A stretch of 64,000 bases of DNA from Paenibacillus hemerocallicola (GTDB taxonomy: Bacteria; Bacillota; Bacilli; Paenibacillales; NBRC-103111). The stretch is from positions 20,540 to 84,539 of the forward strand of contig NZ_VDCQ01000043.1 in assembly GCF_006265175.1 (NCBI RefSeq), in the 5' to 3' direction. The notes under the pieces are model-generated. The model was given only the letters and a program-made list of their open reading frames with translations. It ran no database searches and had not been told where the DNA came from. This document shows positions 28,293-36,490 of this stretch, one piece after another. The translations under genes and the position numbers were made by a program. The first letter of the stretch is position 1. Each line of letters starts with the position of its first letter.

Positions 28293-28805
28293 ATGGCCGA
28301 CGTTTTCTTTATATCCGACCATCATTTCGGGCATAAGCACATTATCGATTTCGAGTCGAGACCGTTCGGCAGCACGGAGGAAATGACCGAGACGATGATC
28401 GCGAAATGGAACGCGGCCGTCGGCAAGGACGATGTCGTCTTTCATTTGGGCGATTTTTCCTTCCTCAATAAGGAGAAAACGAGCGCCATACTGGGACGGT
28501 TGAACGGAACGAAAACGTTGATCATGGGCAATCACGACAGGGGACGCTCGCGGACTTGGTGGCTCGATGCGGGTTTCGAGCAGGTGAGCGAATACCCGAT
28601 CGTGTACGGCGGTTTTTTCCTGCTGTCGCACGAGCCGATGTATATGAACAAGCACATGCCGTATGTGAATATCCACGGACACATCCACGGGCAAAAGTAC
28701 GAGGGCAATCAGTATTTCAACGTAAGCGTGGAGCATTGGGACTACACGCCCGTATCGTTCGGGGAGATCAAGAAAAGGGTCGTCCCGAGCGAGGAGCATG
28801 GATAG
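28293..28805 (+). CDS. Metallophosphoesterase family protein
   Basis: A 170-residue calcineurin-like phosphoesterase. The dinuclear-metal motifs are in order: DHHFGHKHII (D-x-H), GDFSF (GD), GNHD (GNHD), SHEP (H) and GHIHG (GHxH). Small stand-alone proteins of this type are annotated as phosphoesterases with unknown substrate. It follows the sugar kinase gene by 3 bp. Confidence 0.88.
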   Translation: MADVFFISDHHFGHKHIIDFESRPFGSTEEMTETMIAKWNAAVGKDDVVFHLGDFSFLNKEKTSAILGRLNGTKTLIMGNHDRGRSRTWWLDAGFEQVSEYPIVYGGFFLLSHEPMYMNKHMPYVNIHGHIHGQKYEGNQYFNVSVEHWDYTPVSFGEIKKRVVPSEEHG

Positions 28806-29181
28806 TCTATCGTGCATATGAGGGTTATAGAGCGATCGGTTCCCTATTCGGGAGCTTGATCGCTTTTTATGCTGCGGCCTATTGTAACGGGCACGCCGAT
28901 TGACCGCCGGTTACCCGGGGGCGATTGCTTCGTTCGACGGATCTGGCCGACGCCAGAAAATGCGACGGGACGTCCGTCGAACGGCTGGACGGGCTGCGTG
29001 TCGCTTACCGGGACACGAATTTGGTCGGGCTTCTCGTCAAAGCTTTCTAAACAATCCGACGAGCTTGCGCATAAAATCGATCCAAATTGCTCCGATGGCG
29101 TTGCTGCCCCCTTTTCTGGTACACTATAAGGATAAGGGGGCGGTCGGAACCGCTCCATGCAAGCTATTGGAGGAACGAATC
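28806..29181. other. 376-bp gap before the U32 gene
   Basis: No gene is supported here, although the U32 frame stays open through it. It contains the promoter candidate at 29101-29130 and no repeat or RNA structure that I recognise. Confidence 0.4.
29101..29130 (+). promoter_or_regulatory. Promoter candidate of the U32 gene
   Basis: TTGCTG (29101-29106), 18-bp spacer and TATAAG (29125-29130), about 50 bp before the start codon. Confidence 0.5.
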
Positions 29182-31716
29182 ATGCGCGAAGACATTCGCA
29201 TCGAACATATCGAGCTGTTGGCTCCTGCCGGCGATTGGGACTGCATGCGGGCAGCCGTCGCCAACGGGGCCGACGCCGTCTTTTTCGGCGTGGACAAATT
29301 CAACGCCCGCGTACGGGCGAAAAACTTTACGATGGACGAGCTGCCGGACATTATGTCGTTTTTGCACCTGTACGGGGTAAAAGGGTTCGTCACGTTCAAC
29401 ATTCTCGTGTTCGAGGAGGAGCTGAACGACGCCAAACGTCTGATCGAGGCTTGCATCGACGCCGGAGTCGATGCGGTCATCGTCCAGGACCTCGGACTGG
29501 TGAAGCTGATCCGGGACATATCTCCGGATTTCCCGATTCACGGCTCGACGCAAATGACGATCACCTCCCCGGAGGCGGTCGAATTTACGAAGCCGTTCGA
29601 TATCGAACGGGTCGTACTCGGACGCGAGAACAATTTGAAGCAAATCAAGCAAATCGGCGACCAGGCGAAGCTTCCGATGGAAGTGTTCGTACACGGGGCG
29701 CTGTGCGTTTCCTATTCGGGCCAATGCTTGACTTCGGAAATGTGGGGCGGCCGTTCGGCCAACCGCGGGGAATGCGCGCAAGCATGTCGGCTGCCTTACG
29801 ATCTCATGGTCGACGGCGTGCAGAAGCCGATGGGAGATGTCGCCTACTTGCTGTCGCCCAAAGATTTGGCCGCTCTGGAGCTTGTGCCGGAGCTGATCGA
29901 GGCCGGAGTGACCTCGTTCAAAATCGAGGGCCGGCTGAAGTCGCCGGAATATGTGGCCAACGTTGTCGGCAAATACCGTAAGGCGATCGACAGCTACTTT
30001 GCCGGACGCGACCCGCAGCCGACGAAGGAGGAGCTGCGCGAGCTGCAGCAAAGCTTCTCGCGCGGCTTCACGTACGGTTTTCTCAAAGGAACGAACAATA
30101 AACAGCTGGTCGAAGGAACCTTTCCGAAAAGCCGCGGCGTATTCCTCGGGCGCGTGAAGCAGCTGCTGCGCGACGGCGTCTTGTGCGAGCTGGAAGCGCC
30201 GCTGAAGCGCGGGGACGGCATCGTGTTCGATGCAGGCGATCCTACGAAGCCGGAGGAAGGCGGACGGGTATACGACATCCGGCGCAAAGGGCAGAAGCTC
30301 GAGGGCGAGGCGGCGGGCGGATTGATCGAAATCGTGCCCGGACGCAACGATGTCGACTTGAAGCGGGTGCGCGTAGGGGACCGGATTTGGAAAACGAGCG
30401 ATCCGCATTTGGACAAGAAGCTGCGGCAAACGTTCGAGACGGACAAGCCGTACCGCGTATTTCCGATAAACGTCAAAGTTGCGGGACGGCTCGGACAGCC
30501 GCTGCAATCCGTATGGACGGACGAGCTGACGGGGCATTCCGTGGAAGTTCGGTCGGAGCTGGGTCTCGTGCAGGCGGAGAAAAGACCGATGGACCGGGCG
30601 CTGTTCGAGGAGCAGTTCGGACGGCTCGGGGGGACTACTTGCGCCCTGAACGGCCTGGAGCTCGACCTGGAAGGGTCGCTCATTATCCCGATGAGGGAGC
30701 TCAACCAGATGCGCCGTCTTGCGGTCGAGCAGTTGGAGAAGGCTCGCCAGCAGCCGCGCAAATATAGGAAGCGTAGTGTAGATGTGTATGAGGATGCGCA
30801 CCGCCAAGTACCGGCCGGAATATTCTCCTCCGATGCAGGGGGCGATCGTCCGCAACAGCCGCATCTCATCGCGTTATGCCGCAATCTGGAGCAGGTGAAG
30901 GCGGTATTGACGACCGAAGTGGAATGGATCTACGCCGACTTCGAGTTCATCAAGCAGTTCCCGGCGGCGATGGAGGCGGTGCGGGCGGCAGGCCGGAAGA
31001 TCGCTTTGGCTACACCTCGCATCCATATGCCCGGAGAAACCGGCTACTTCAAAAACATGCTCAATCTTCGTCCGGACGCCATGCTCGTAAGGAACACCGG
31101 CGCGATGTATTACTTCATGAAGCACCGGGCGGAGAGCAAGGACGGTTACCGGCCGGAGCTGATCGGCGACTTCTCGCTTAACGCGGTCAATCATAAGACT
31201 GTCGAGCTGTTCGTCGATGCGGGCTGCAGCCGGGTAACGCCTTCTTACGACCTGAACATCCAGCAAATGGTCGATATGCTGAGAAGGACCGATCCGTCGA
31301 CTCTGGAGATCGTCATTCATCAGCATTTGCCGATGTTCCACACCGAGCATTGCGTCTATTGCACGTTCCTGAGCGAAGGGACGAATTACACGAACTGCGG
31401 GCGCCCTTGCGAGGATCACCGCGTTTCGCTGCAGGATCGAATCGGCATGTCCCATCCGGTCCGTGTCGACGAAGGCTGCCGCAATACGGTGTATAATGCG
31501 ATCGAGCAATCCGGCGCGGAATATTTGCCGCAGTTCCGGGAGCTGGGCGTAACCTCCTACAGGGTCGAGTTTCTGGAGGAGTCGCCGGACCAAGTGCGCG
31601 AGGTGCTCGATCTGTACAGCCGTGCGCTGCAAGGCGCGATCAGCGGCACGAGCGTGTGGCGCGCTTTGAAAGCGACGAACCAGCTCGGCGTTACGCGGGG
31701 GCAGTTGGTCAAATGA
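29182..31716 (+). CDS. U32 peptidase-family protein with DUF3656, RlhA-like
   Basis: An 844-residue protein. The U32 signature with cysteines is seen at EVFVHGALCVSYSGQCLTS followed by GECAQACRLPYDL (about 172-210). More cysteines at HCVYCTFLSEGTNYTNCGRPC (about 720-740) complete the pattern expected for an iron-sulfur cluster. A DUF3656-type region lies between. Members of this group act in RNA hydroxylation (RlhA modifies 23S rRNA C2501, TrhP modifies tRNA) rather than proteolysis. ATG 29182 follows GGAGGAACG. The frame upstream to 28900 lacks a start signal. The exact RNA target here is not certain. Confidence 0.85.
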   Translation: MREDIRIEHIELLAPAGDWDCMRAAVANGADAVFFGVDKFNARVRAKNFTMDELPDIMSFLHLYGVKGFVTFNILVFEEELNDAKRLIEACIDAGVDAVIVQDLGLVKLIRDISPDFPIHGSTQMTITSPEAVEFTKPFDIERVVLGRENNLKQIKQIGDQAKLPMEVFVHGALCVSYSGQCLTSEMWGGRSANRGECAQACRLPYDLMVDGVQKPMGDVAYLLSPKDLAALELVPELIEAGVTSFKIEGRLKSPEYVANVVGKYRKAIDSYFAGRDPQPTKEELRELQQSFSRGFTYGFLKGTNNKQLVEGTFPKSRGVFLGRVKQLLRDGVLCELEAPLKRGDGIVFDAGDPTKPEEGGRVYDIRRKGQKLEGEAAGGLIEIVPGRNDVDLKRVRVGDRIWKTSDPHLDKKLRQTFETDKPYRVFPINVKVAGRLGQPLQSVWTDELTGHSVEVRSELGLVQAEKRPMDRALFEEQFGRLGGTTCALNGLELDLEGSLIIPMRELNQMRRLAVEQLEKARQQPRKYRKRSVDVYEDAHRQVPAGIFSSDAGGDRPQQPHLIALCRNLEQVKAVLTTEVEWIYADFEFIKQFPAAMEAVRAAGRKIALATPRIHMPGETGYFKNMLNLRPDAMLVRNTGAMYYFMKHRAESKDGYRPELIGDFSLNAVNHKTVELFVDAGCSRVTPSYDLNIQQMVDMLRRTDPSTLEIVIHQHLPMFHTEHCVYCTFLSEGTNYTNCGRPCEDHRVSLQDRIGMSHPVRVDEGCRNTVYNAIEQSGAEYLPQFRELGVTSYRVEFLEESPDQVREVLDLYSRALQGAISGTSVWRALKATNQLGVTRGQLVK

Positions 31717-31726
31717 ACGGTTGGAG

Positions 31727-31758
31727 GAAGAGTGGCTTAGGCCTCTCTTCTTTTTTTT
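31727..31758 (+). terminator. Terminator of the U32 gene
   Basis: GAAGAG (31727-31732) and CTCTTC (31745-31750) form the stem base, with further pairing inside. A run of T to 31758 follows. Confidence 0.85.
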
Positions 31759-31961
31759 GATTCCATTCCGAGTCGAGAGGGGAACCCCTTTCTGCTGCCG
31801 AATTCATAGATACCCCAAGGGAGTGGCGGTGATTTTTAGCTGTGACCCTATAGCGATACTCAAGCTTCTGCTGCAAAAGGGGTGAAGGACAGTTGTATTT
31901 GCGAAGATGGGGGAGCAAGAACCGGCAATGTGTTCAAGAAAGGATGAAAGAGGGTGTAAAG

Positions 31962-32408
31962 ATGAGTGAGAAATGGTTGATCGGAACAGAATGGAGCATC
32001 CCGAGCGAGTTCGGGCGGGAGAAACGGATTTCCGCCAACATCGCGAAGCTTTCGGGTACCTCCAGCCTATTCGGCGACCGTTTGGACGATATGATTACGA
32101 CAGTCACCGAGGCTTGTCTAAATGCGCTGGAGCACGGCAACAAGCTGGACGGGCGCCTGCAGGTGCGAGTACGGGTACAAGTTTCGGATTCCAGAACCGT
32201 ATACCGCATTTTCGACTGCGGGTCGGGCTTCGACTATGCGCAATGGGAGGAAAAGCGGCTCGCGGCTATGGTAGCCGGAAATAAGCTGCAAGAGGACAAT
32301 CCTCGCGGATGGGGGCTGAAGCTGATCCTGTCGCTTGCGGATCGGGTCCGTTTCGGAAGCGAAGCGGGTGCATTTTATACGGAAATCGAATTTGGATATG
32401 ACAAATAG
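31962..32408 (+). CDS. RsbW-like anti-sigma factor / HATPase serine kinase
   Basis: A 148-residue GHKL ATPase. The N box is TVTEACLNALEHGN, the G1 box is FDCGSGFDY and the G2 box is PRGWGLKLILSLAD. This is the RsbW/SpoIIAB type of kinase that binds a sigma factor or phosphorylates a STAS antagonist. ATG 31962 follows GAGGGTG; an in-frame ATG six codons upstream is too close to its AAGG. The STAS gene follows 16 bp later. There is no sigma factor gene nearby, so the partner is unknown. Confidence 0.88.
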   Translation: MSEKWLIGTEWSIPSEFGREKRISANIAKLSGTSSLFGDRLDDMITTVTEACLNALEHGNKLDGRLQVRVRVQVSDSRTVYRIFDCGSGFDYAQWEEKRLAAMVAGNKLQEDNPRGWGLKLILSLADRVRFGSEAGAFYTEIEFGYDK

Positions 32409-32424
32409 AAGGGAGTCGTCTCGC

Positions 32425-32796
32425 ATGGATACTCATTTTCAAGTTCGGCTGCGGTCATTCGAACGCGGGATCATTCTCGATATGAACGGCGACATGACCA
32501 GGCAAGCCGAGGAAGAGATGCTCGGACAGCGATCGTGGGAAACCGGCTTGGGGGCGTCGGGACCGTATTTGATTTTGAATTTCACGCACGTTCCATATAT
32601 TAATAGCGCCGGTATCGCCGTTCTGATCCGTATCGTCAGGGCTGGCATGAAGGGCGGGTTCCGGACGTTCGCATACGGCATATCGCCGCATTTTCAGAAA
32701 TTGTTCCGGATGGTCGGGTTGACCGACTATTTGATGATTTACCCTGACGAATATGCCGTTCTGCAACGGATCGAGAGCCTGGAGGCAAGCCCGTAA
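32425..32796 (+). CDS. STAS-domain anti-anti-sigma factor (RsbV-like)
   Basis: A 123-residue STAS protein. The phosphorylatable serine lies in YINSAGIAVL (about residue 59), the conserved site in RsbV and SpoIIAA. GGGAG precedes ATG 32425, 16 bp behind the kinase gene. The pair should form a partner-switching module in which dephosphorylated STAS protein captures the kinase. No phosphatase (RsbU or PP2C) is encoded in this window. Confidence 0.88.
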   Translation: MDTHFQVRLRSFERGIILDMNGDMTRQAEEEMLGQRSWETGLGASGPYLILNFTHVPYINSAGIAVLIRIVRAGMKGGFRTFAYGISPHFQKLFRMVGLTDYLMIYPDEYAVLQRIESLEASP

Positions 32797-32893
32797 ACGG
32801 GTCGGGGATGCATGCGATGGTACCTTAGCAATATGTGCAGCCTGCGTATAGTAGTATAGCGCGGGTTTCTTCGCATGGGCGGCAGATGTGCTC

Positions 32894-33322
32894 TTATTCG
32901 TCGATAAACGTGCGGTTCAGCTTGGCCAGCAGCTGTCCGAGCATCCGGCATTCCTCTTCCGACCAGTCGTGGAACAGCTTAGAGAAACGGACCAATCTGG
33001 CCTGCTTGGTCTCTTGGAGCTCCTGCATGCCCAGCTCCGTAATTTGAAAGTTGCTTGCTCTGCCGTCTGTAGGATCGGGCAGACGTTGAATATATCCTTT
33101 GGTTTCCAAAACGGCCGTCTGTCTGCTGACGGTCGAGATATCGAGGCGGAATTGCTCGGACAATGCCTTGACACCGATCGGACCGTGGGCGGACAACTGA
33201 GTCAGCAGCAAGTAGGCCGAGCGCTCCAACGTGCCCAGTTTTTTGTCCGTAGCTGCCGCGGTTGCTCTTCGAACGAGTGTGGCCAGTTCCAAATCGATGT
33301 CCTCCAAACGTTTTTGCTCCAT
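32894..33322 (-). CDS. MarR-family transcriptional regulator
   Basis: A 142-residue winged-helix repressor. LERSAYLLLTQLSAHGPIGVKALSEQFRLDISTVSRQTAVLETKGYI holds the recognition helix, and DPTDGRASNFQIT is the wing. The first in-frame ATG (33331) abuts its AAAGG. ATG 33322 has proper spacing and is preferred. It is divergent from the MFS pseudogene, with two palindromes between them that are probable operators. Confidence 0.9.
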   Translation of the reverse strand: MEQKRLEDIDLELATLVRRATAAATDKKLGTLERSAYLLLTQLSAHGPIGVKALSEQFRLDISTVSRQTAVLETKGYIQRLPDPTDGRASNFQITELGMQELQETKQARLVRFSKLFHDWSEEECRMLGQLLAKLNRTFIDE

Positions 33323-33427
33323 CGTTCCCATCCTTTCGCATTCGTCTCCTATGTGCTACTTTACTTGATTGTCCGATTCCGGATCAACCTCGTGCGGGAA
33401 TCTTGCCCGATTGATAGAAAGGAGATA

Positions 33428-33470
33428 AGTTGTATAATACAATTGCATTATAGTTGTATTGTGCAACTAT
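33428..33470. promoter_or_regulatory. Two palindromic operator candidates between MarR and MFS genes
   Basis: AGTTGTATAATACAATT (33428-33444) and ATAGTTGTATTGTGCAACTAT (33450-33470) are near-perfect palindromes of the length MarR dimers bind, and they share TTGTAT half sites. The first contains a TATAAT (33433-33438), so binding would block a promoter running toward the transporter. Confidence 0.65.
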
Positions 33471-33551
33471 GTAAAGGCGACTCGCTCCGCCGAGGTTAAC
33501 CGGACTGCACCAATCGGCCATACATTCAAGTAAATCGGGAGGTTCAAGTAT

Positions 33552-34435
33552 ATGTCATCCGCACCATCCGTCAATGTTCAGGAGCTTCGGAAACGATCCG
33601 GCACTTTCAGCCAACCGCTCGCCGTATGGGCTGTAGCTTTTGCCTGCGTCATTTCTTTTATGGGAATAGGCCTGGTCGGTCCGATATTGTCGGCGATAGC
33701 CAAGAAAATGAACGCGACTCCGAGCCAAGTATCGCTCCTGTTCACGAGCTATAATCTTGTAACCGGCATAGCCATGCTTATTACCGGTTTTGTGTCCAGC
33801 CGTCTCGGGACGAAATGGACGTTAATCGTCGGCATTGCGTTGATTATTATGTTCTCGGCCTTCGCGGGCAACTCCGATACGATCAACTCGATCGTGTGGC
33901 TGCGAGGAGGCTGGGGACTGGGCAACTCGCTCTTTCTTGCGACAGCTCTGTCCGCCATCGTCGGTTTGTCTGCGTCGGGGACGGCCAAGGCCATTATCTT
34001 TTATGAGGCTGCGCTCGGACTCGGTATCGCCGTCGGTCCGTTGTTGGGCGGCGAGCTCGGTTCGATTTCCTGGCGCGGGCCGTTTTTCGGCGTCAGCATT
34101 CTGATGGGAGCCGCCTTTCTGTTCCTGTCACACCGGCGACGATTATTGCATGCGTCGTAATCTCCGGCATTTTCCTCGGCATTAACAACACGCTGATAAC
34201 GACAGCGGTTATGGAGTCGGCCCCGGTCGAGCGATCGGTCGCTTCTGCGGCTTACAGCTTCGTTCGGTTTATGGGAGGCGCGATTTCGCCTTGGTTGGCC
34301 GGAAAGCTCGCCGAATGGTACAGCCCGAGAGTTCCTTTCTACTTCGGCGCATTTATGGTTTTATTGGGCGTTGCGTTCGTCTTGGCCAGACGCAAGCATT
34401 TGGCCGGCATTGATGCGGCGGTAGCGCATCATTAA
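33552..34435 (+). pseudogene. MFS transporter with internal deletion and frameshift
   Basis: The first part (33552-34160) encodes about six membrane helices of a major facilitator drug-type transporter, starting MSSAPSVNVQELRKRSG. After GAAFLFLS near 34128 the frame shifts and reads into the wrong frame. The second part (about 34130-34435) continues in another frame with PATIIACVVISGIFLGINN and the last helices to the natural end. Together they give about 294 codons where about 400 are expected, so about 100 residues (helices 7-9) are gone. The product cannot be a working 12-helix pump. It is probably a former target of the adjacent MarR protein. Confidence 0.85.
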
Positions 34436-34450
34436 GTGGGGTTAAAATTG

Positions 34451-34497
34451 AAAAAGCAAACCTATGCGGCAAAACTGGCCGTTAGGTTTGCTTTTTT
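34451..34497. terminator. Bidirectional terminator between MFS remnant and XRE gene
   Basis: AAAAAGCAAACCTA pairs with TAGGTTTGCTTTTT around a GC-rich inner stem. A-run and T-run on either side allow use on both strands. Confidence 0.9.
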
Positions 34498-34531
34498 ACT
34501 GTACTAACAAATCAATCCAAGCAGTATCCAG

Positions 34532-34747
34532 CTACAATTTGATATTGGGCGTTCGTCGTTCCTTCCACTCATCAATCTCACGAGGATCGATCCCCAGTAT
34601 CTCGCATATATGCAGAGCGATTGTTACAGTCGGAACACTTAACCCATGTTCAATGTTTTGATAATGCTTTAAAGATACACTAATTATACGACTTAATTGT
34701 TCTTGAGAAACGCCTGCCTGTTTTCGTGCGTCAACAAGTCTCACCAA
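34532..34747 (-). CDS. Small XRE-family helix-turn-helix protein
   Basis: A 71-residue Cro/C1-type DNA-binding protein. RKQAGVSQEQLSRIISVSLKHYQNIEHG is the helix-turn-helix, and there is nothing beyond it. It starts with TTG at 34747 after AGAAGGGG. It has no prophage neighbours. It is divergent from the small acidic protein gene and may regulate it through the AT-rich gap between them. Confidence 0.82.
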   Translation of the reverse strand: MVRLVDARKQAGVSQEQLSRIISVSLKHYQNIEHGLSVPTVTIALHICEILGIDPREIDEWKERRTPNIKL

Positions 34748-34893
34748 TTTTAAACCCCTTCTGAGGGTGATCTATACTTAATTGTAGACAGTTTGAGAAA
34801 AATATGTAACAAATTATACTTGGCTAATTATAGGTTATGAATTATAATACCTAATATACAATAATAACTTGATCCAGTATCGGAGTGTGTCCG

Positions 34894-35172
34894 GTGAGCG
34901 ATATTCGCGAGGCATTTCACAAGCTCATTCTCGATCAGACGATCGTACACGGTAAGCTGTTGGCCATACGGGTTCCCGATTACGATGATTTGATGCGAGA
35001 CATTAACCGATTGTTTGCCGAATTGAAAAATATGCTGCCGGATGAGGGCGAAGAGATGTGGTTCGAATACGAGGAGAAGATGAATCACCTGCACAGCTTG
35101 GCGGAAGCGTTTCTGTACGAGCAAGGGTTGAAGGACGGATTTGTTTTGAGCCAAATGCTGCTCGAGAGGTAG
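34894..35172 (+). CDS. Small acidic protein, DUF6809-like
   Basis: A 92-residue, largely helical, acidic protein. The C-terminal pattern SLAEAFLYEQGLKDGFVLSQML recalls the FxYGFxLG helix of small DUF6809-type proteins in Paenibacillus, but the match is by eye only. CGGAGTG spaces best to GTG 34894; GTG 34885 is an alternative start. Function unknown. It lies divergent from the XRE gene. Confidence 0.55.
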   Translation: MSDIREAFHKLILDQTIVHGKLLAIRVPDYDDLMRDINRLFAELKNMLPDEGEEMWFEYEEKMNHLHSLAEAFLYEQGLKDGFVLSQMLLER

Positions 35173-35258
35173 CCTCTTTTTCTAACAAGACAGCATCGGT
35201 GCCAGTTGTGGCGCTGCATTACGCGGCGGCGGGTCAGAGAAATACGCTACTGTATAAG

Positions 35259-35445
35259 CTAAATGGAAAAACTACATCAAAAAACGGATTTTTAATGGTT
35301 ACGTTTGTTTTTAATGGAAAACATGCAGGTAATCAAGTATTCACCACCCGATCAGCCGAAATGGAGCGAATTTAGATGCATGTTTTCCAGTTAAGGTATC
35401 TCCTCAACCGGTTTGGCCAAATTTACCTGTATCTTTTCCATTTAG
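35259..35445. repeat. 187-bp nested inverted repeat
   Basis: Outer arms CTAAATGGAAAA (35259-35270) and TTTTCCATTTAG (35434-35445) are perfect. Inner arms TGGAAAACATGCA (35315-35327) and TGCATGTTTTCCA (35377-35389) are also perfect. It has no coding capacity. Similar TGGAAAxxATGCAGGTAA motifs occur around the MITE near 19720. It is probably a dispersed intergenic repeat of this lineage. Confidence 0.7.
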
Positions 35446-35518
35446 CGGTCGAGCCATAAATGTAGAAGAGAAGTAGTGCGGATTAACGCAGAATAACTAA
35501 CGAAGTACGTGTATAAGA

Positions 35519-35893
35519 GAAGAACTGCAGGATCCCTTACACCGTTGGCTGCTTTTCATGGACAAGAAGTTGCCTGCCGATCAATTGAAGGAGCTGATAC
35601 AAATGGGCCCTGTCATTGGGAAAACCGAAGAGCGGCTGGAATGGTTGAGCAGCGACGAGGAGACGATCCGCCTGTACGAGGCAAGGGAACATTCGTTGAT
35701 CGAGCGGAACAGTCTCATAGCCTAGGGAGAAGCTAGAGGAGAAGCTAGAGGGGAAGCAAAGGGAGAAGCAAAAGCAAAAGGAAAAGTGGCGCTTTCCATG
35801 CTTCGCAAAGGAATGGATATTGCCCTGATCGCGGAAGTGACGGGGTTATCGGAAGCGGAGATTCGTCGATTGTCCGAGAGCAAGGCGGATTGA
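35519..35893 (+). pseudogene. C-terminal remnant of an Rpn/PD-(D/E)XK transposase-like nuclease
   Basis: The frame reads HRWLLFMDKK, EERLEWLSSDEET, YEAREHSLIERN, then an in-frame TAG at 35723-35725, then the repeated GEARGEARGEAKGEAK linker and a final helix, ending with TGA at 35891-35893. This is the C-terminal half of the recombination-promoting nuclease family. The N-terminal catalytic half is missing, so the gene is dead. Confidence 0.8.
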
Positions 35894-36086
35894 GGATCGA
35901 TCGGATGGCCGTCGGGACGCAAGCTCCCGGCGGTTTTTCATCGGCTTTACACGTAGACCGATAGTCATCCTTCAACCCGGCTACCGCCTTTTGACGATGG
36001 GCCATCGATGAAAAATGGATCGAGCAAGATCGGCATGCGATCCGCTCCAATATTTACGAGGCTATAAGTCAGTATTCCGATAAGGT
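35894..36086. other. Gap between the Rpn remnant and the metE promoter
   Basis: No gene, repeat or RNA is recognised in this 193-bp part. The rest of the gap to metE is filled by its promoter, riboswitch and terminator. Confidence 0.4.
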
Positions 36087-36115
36087 TTGCACATCTTGCC
36101 ATTGTGTTGTATGAT
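36087..36115 (+). promoter_or_regulatory. Promoter of the metE riboswitch transcript
   Basis: TTGCAC (36087-36092), 17-bp spacer and TATGAT (36110-36115), about 40 bp before the conserved aptamer. Confidence 0.65.
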
Positions 36116-36149
36116 CCATGTGTAAGTGTGCAACCCGATAACCGAATAT

Positions 36150-36335
36150 CGTGGGAATGGGTGCGCCGGCCGAGGCCGGTGCTTAAAAGGGAAGATCGGT
36201 GCAATACCGACGCGGTCCCGCCACTGTAACGGAGTAGTTGTCAGCTTAGGAAGCCACTGGTCGAACGACCGGGAAGGCTGCTGACGGCGATGATTCCGGA
36301 GCCAGGAGACCTGCCTGTTCTGACAGCACTGCTTC
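36150..36335 (+). promoter_or_regulatory. Cobalamin (B12) riboswitch controlling metE
   Basis: The aptamer core is clear: GGTGC stem start, AAAAGGGAA (about 36185), GGTCCCGCCACTGTAA (about 36213), GAAGCCACTGG (about 36250), GGGAAGGC and the B12 box GAGCCAGGAGACCTGCC (about 36300). A kissing-loop C-rich element fits between. A terminator follows at 36392-36437, so bound B12 should stop transcription before the B12-independent methionine synthase gene. Confidence 0.95.
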
Positions 36336-36391
36336 ACCTACGGGAGATAGGGAGGTGTTAAAGATCGCGTCCGCCAATTGTACAAATGAGG

Positions 36392-36437
36392 GGCATCTTT
36401 TACCTATGCTTTTTTCCGGGTAAAAGATGTCTTTTTT
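36392..36437 (+). terminator. Riboswitch-controlled terminator
   Basis: GGCATCTTTTACC pairs with GGTAAAAGATGTC, followed by TTTTTT. It lies between the aptamer and metE and is the expected expression platform. Confidence 0.9.
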
Positions 36438-36490
36438 GCGTCCGCATGCAAGAGAAACGTAGAGAAAGCTAGAATAACAGGAGGATGGAT

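Noticed and set aside
28900..29181. N-terminal extension of the U32 protein
   Set aside because: Open frame only. A promoter candidate and a proper GGAGG-ATG lie further down at 29101-29182.
29164..30864. 566-codon minus-strand frame opposite the U32 gene
   Set aside because: Same shadow effect. The plus-strand U32 gene has family motifs across the whole span.
31709..31918. 69-codon minus-strand frame before the RsbW-like gene
   Set aside because: It runs through the U32 terminator and shows no start signal.
35735..35785. Short repeats GGAGAAGCTAGA-like as a possible CRISPR or satellite
   Set aside because: They are the codons of the GEARGEARGEAK linker of the Rpn-type remnant. Units are 12-15 bp with no spacers.
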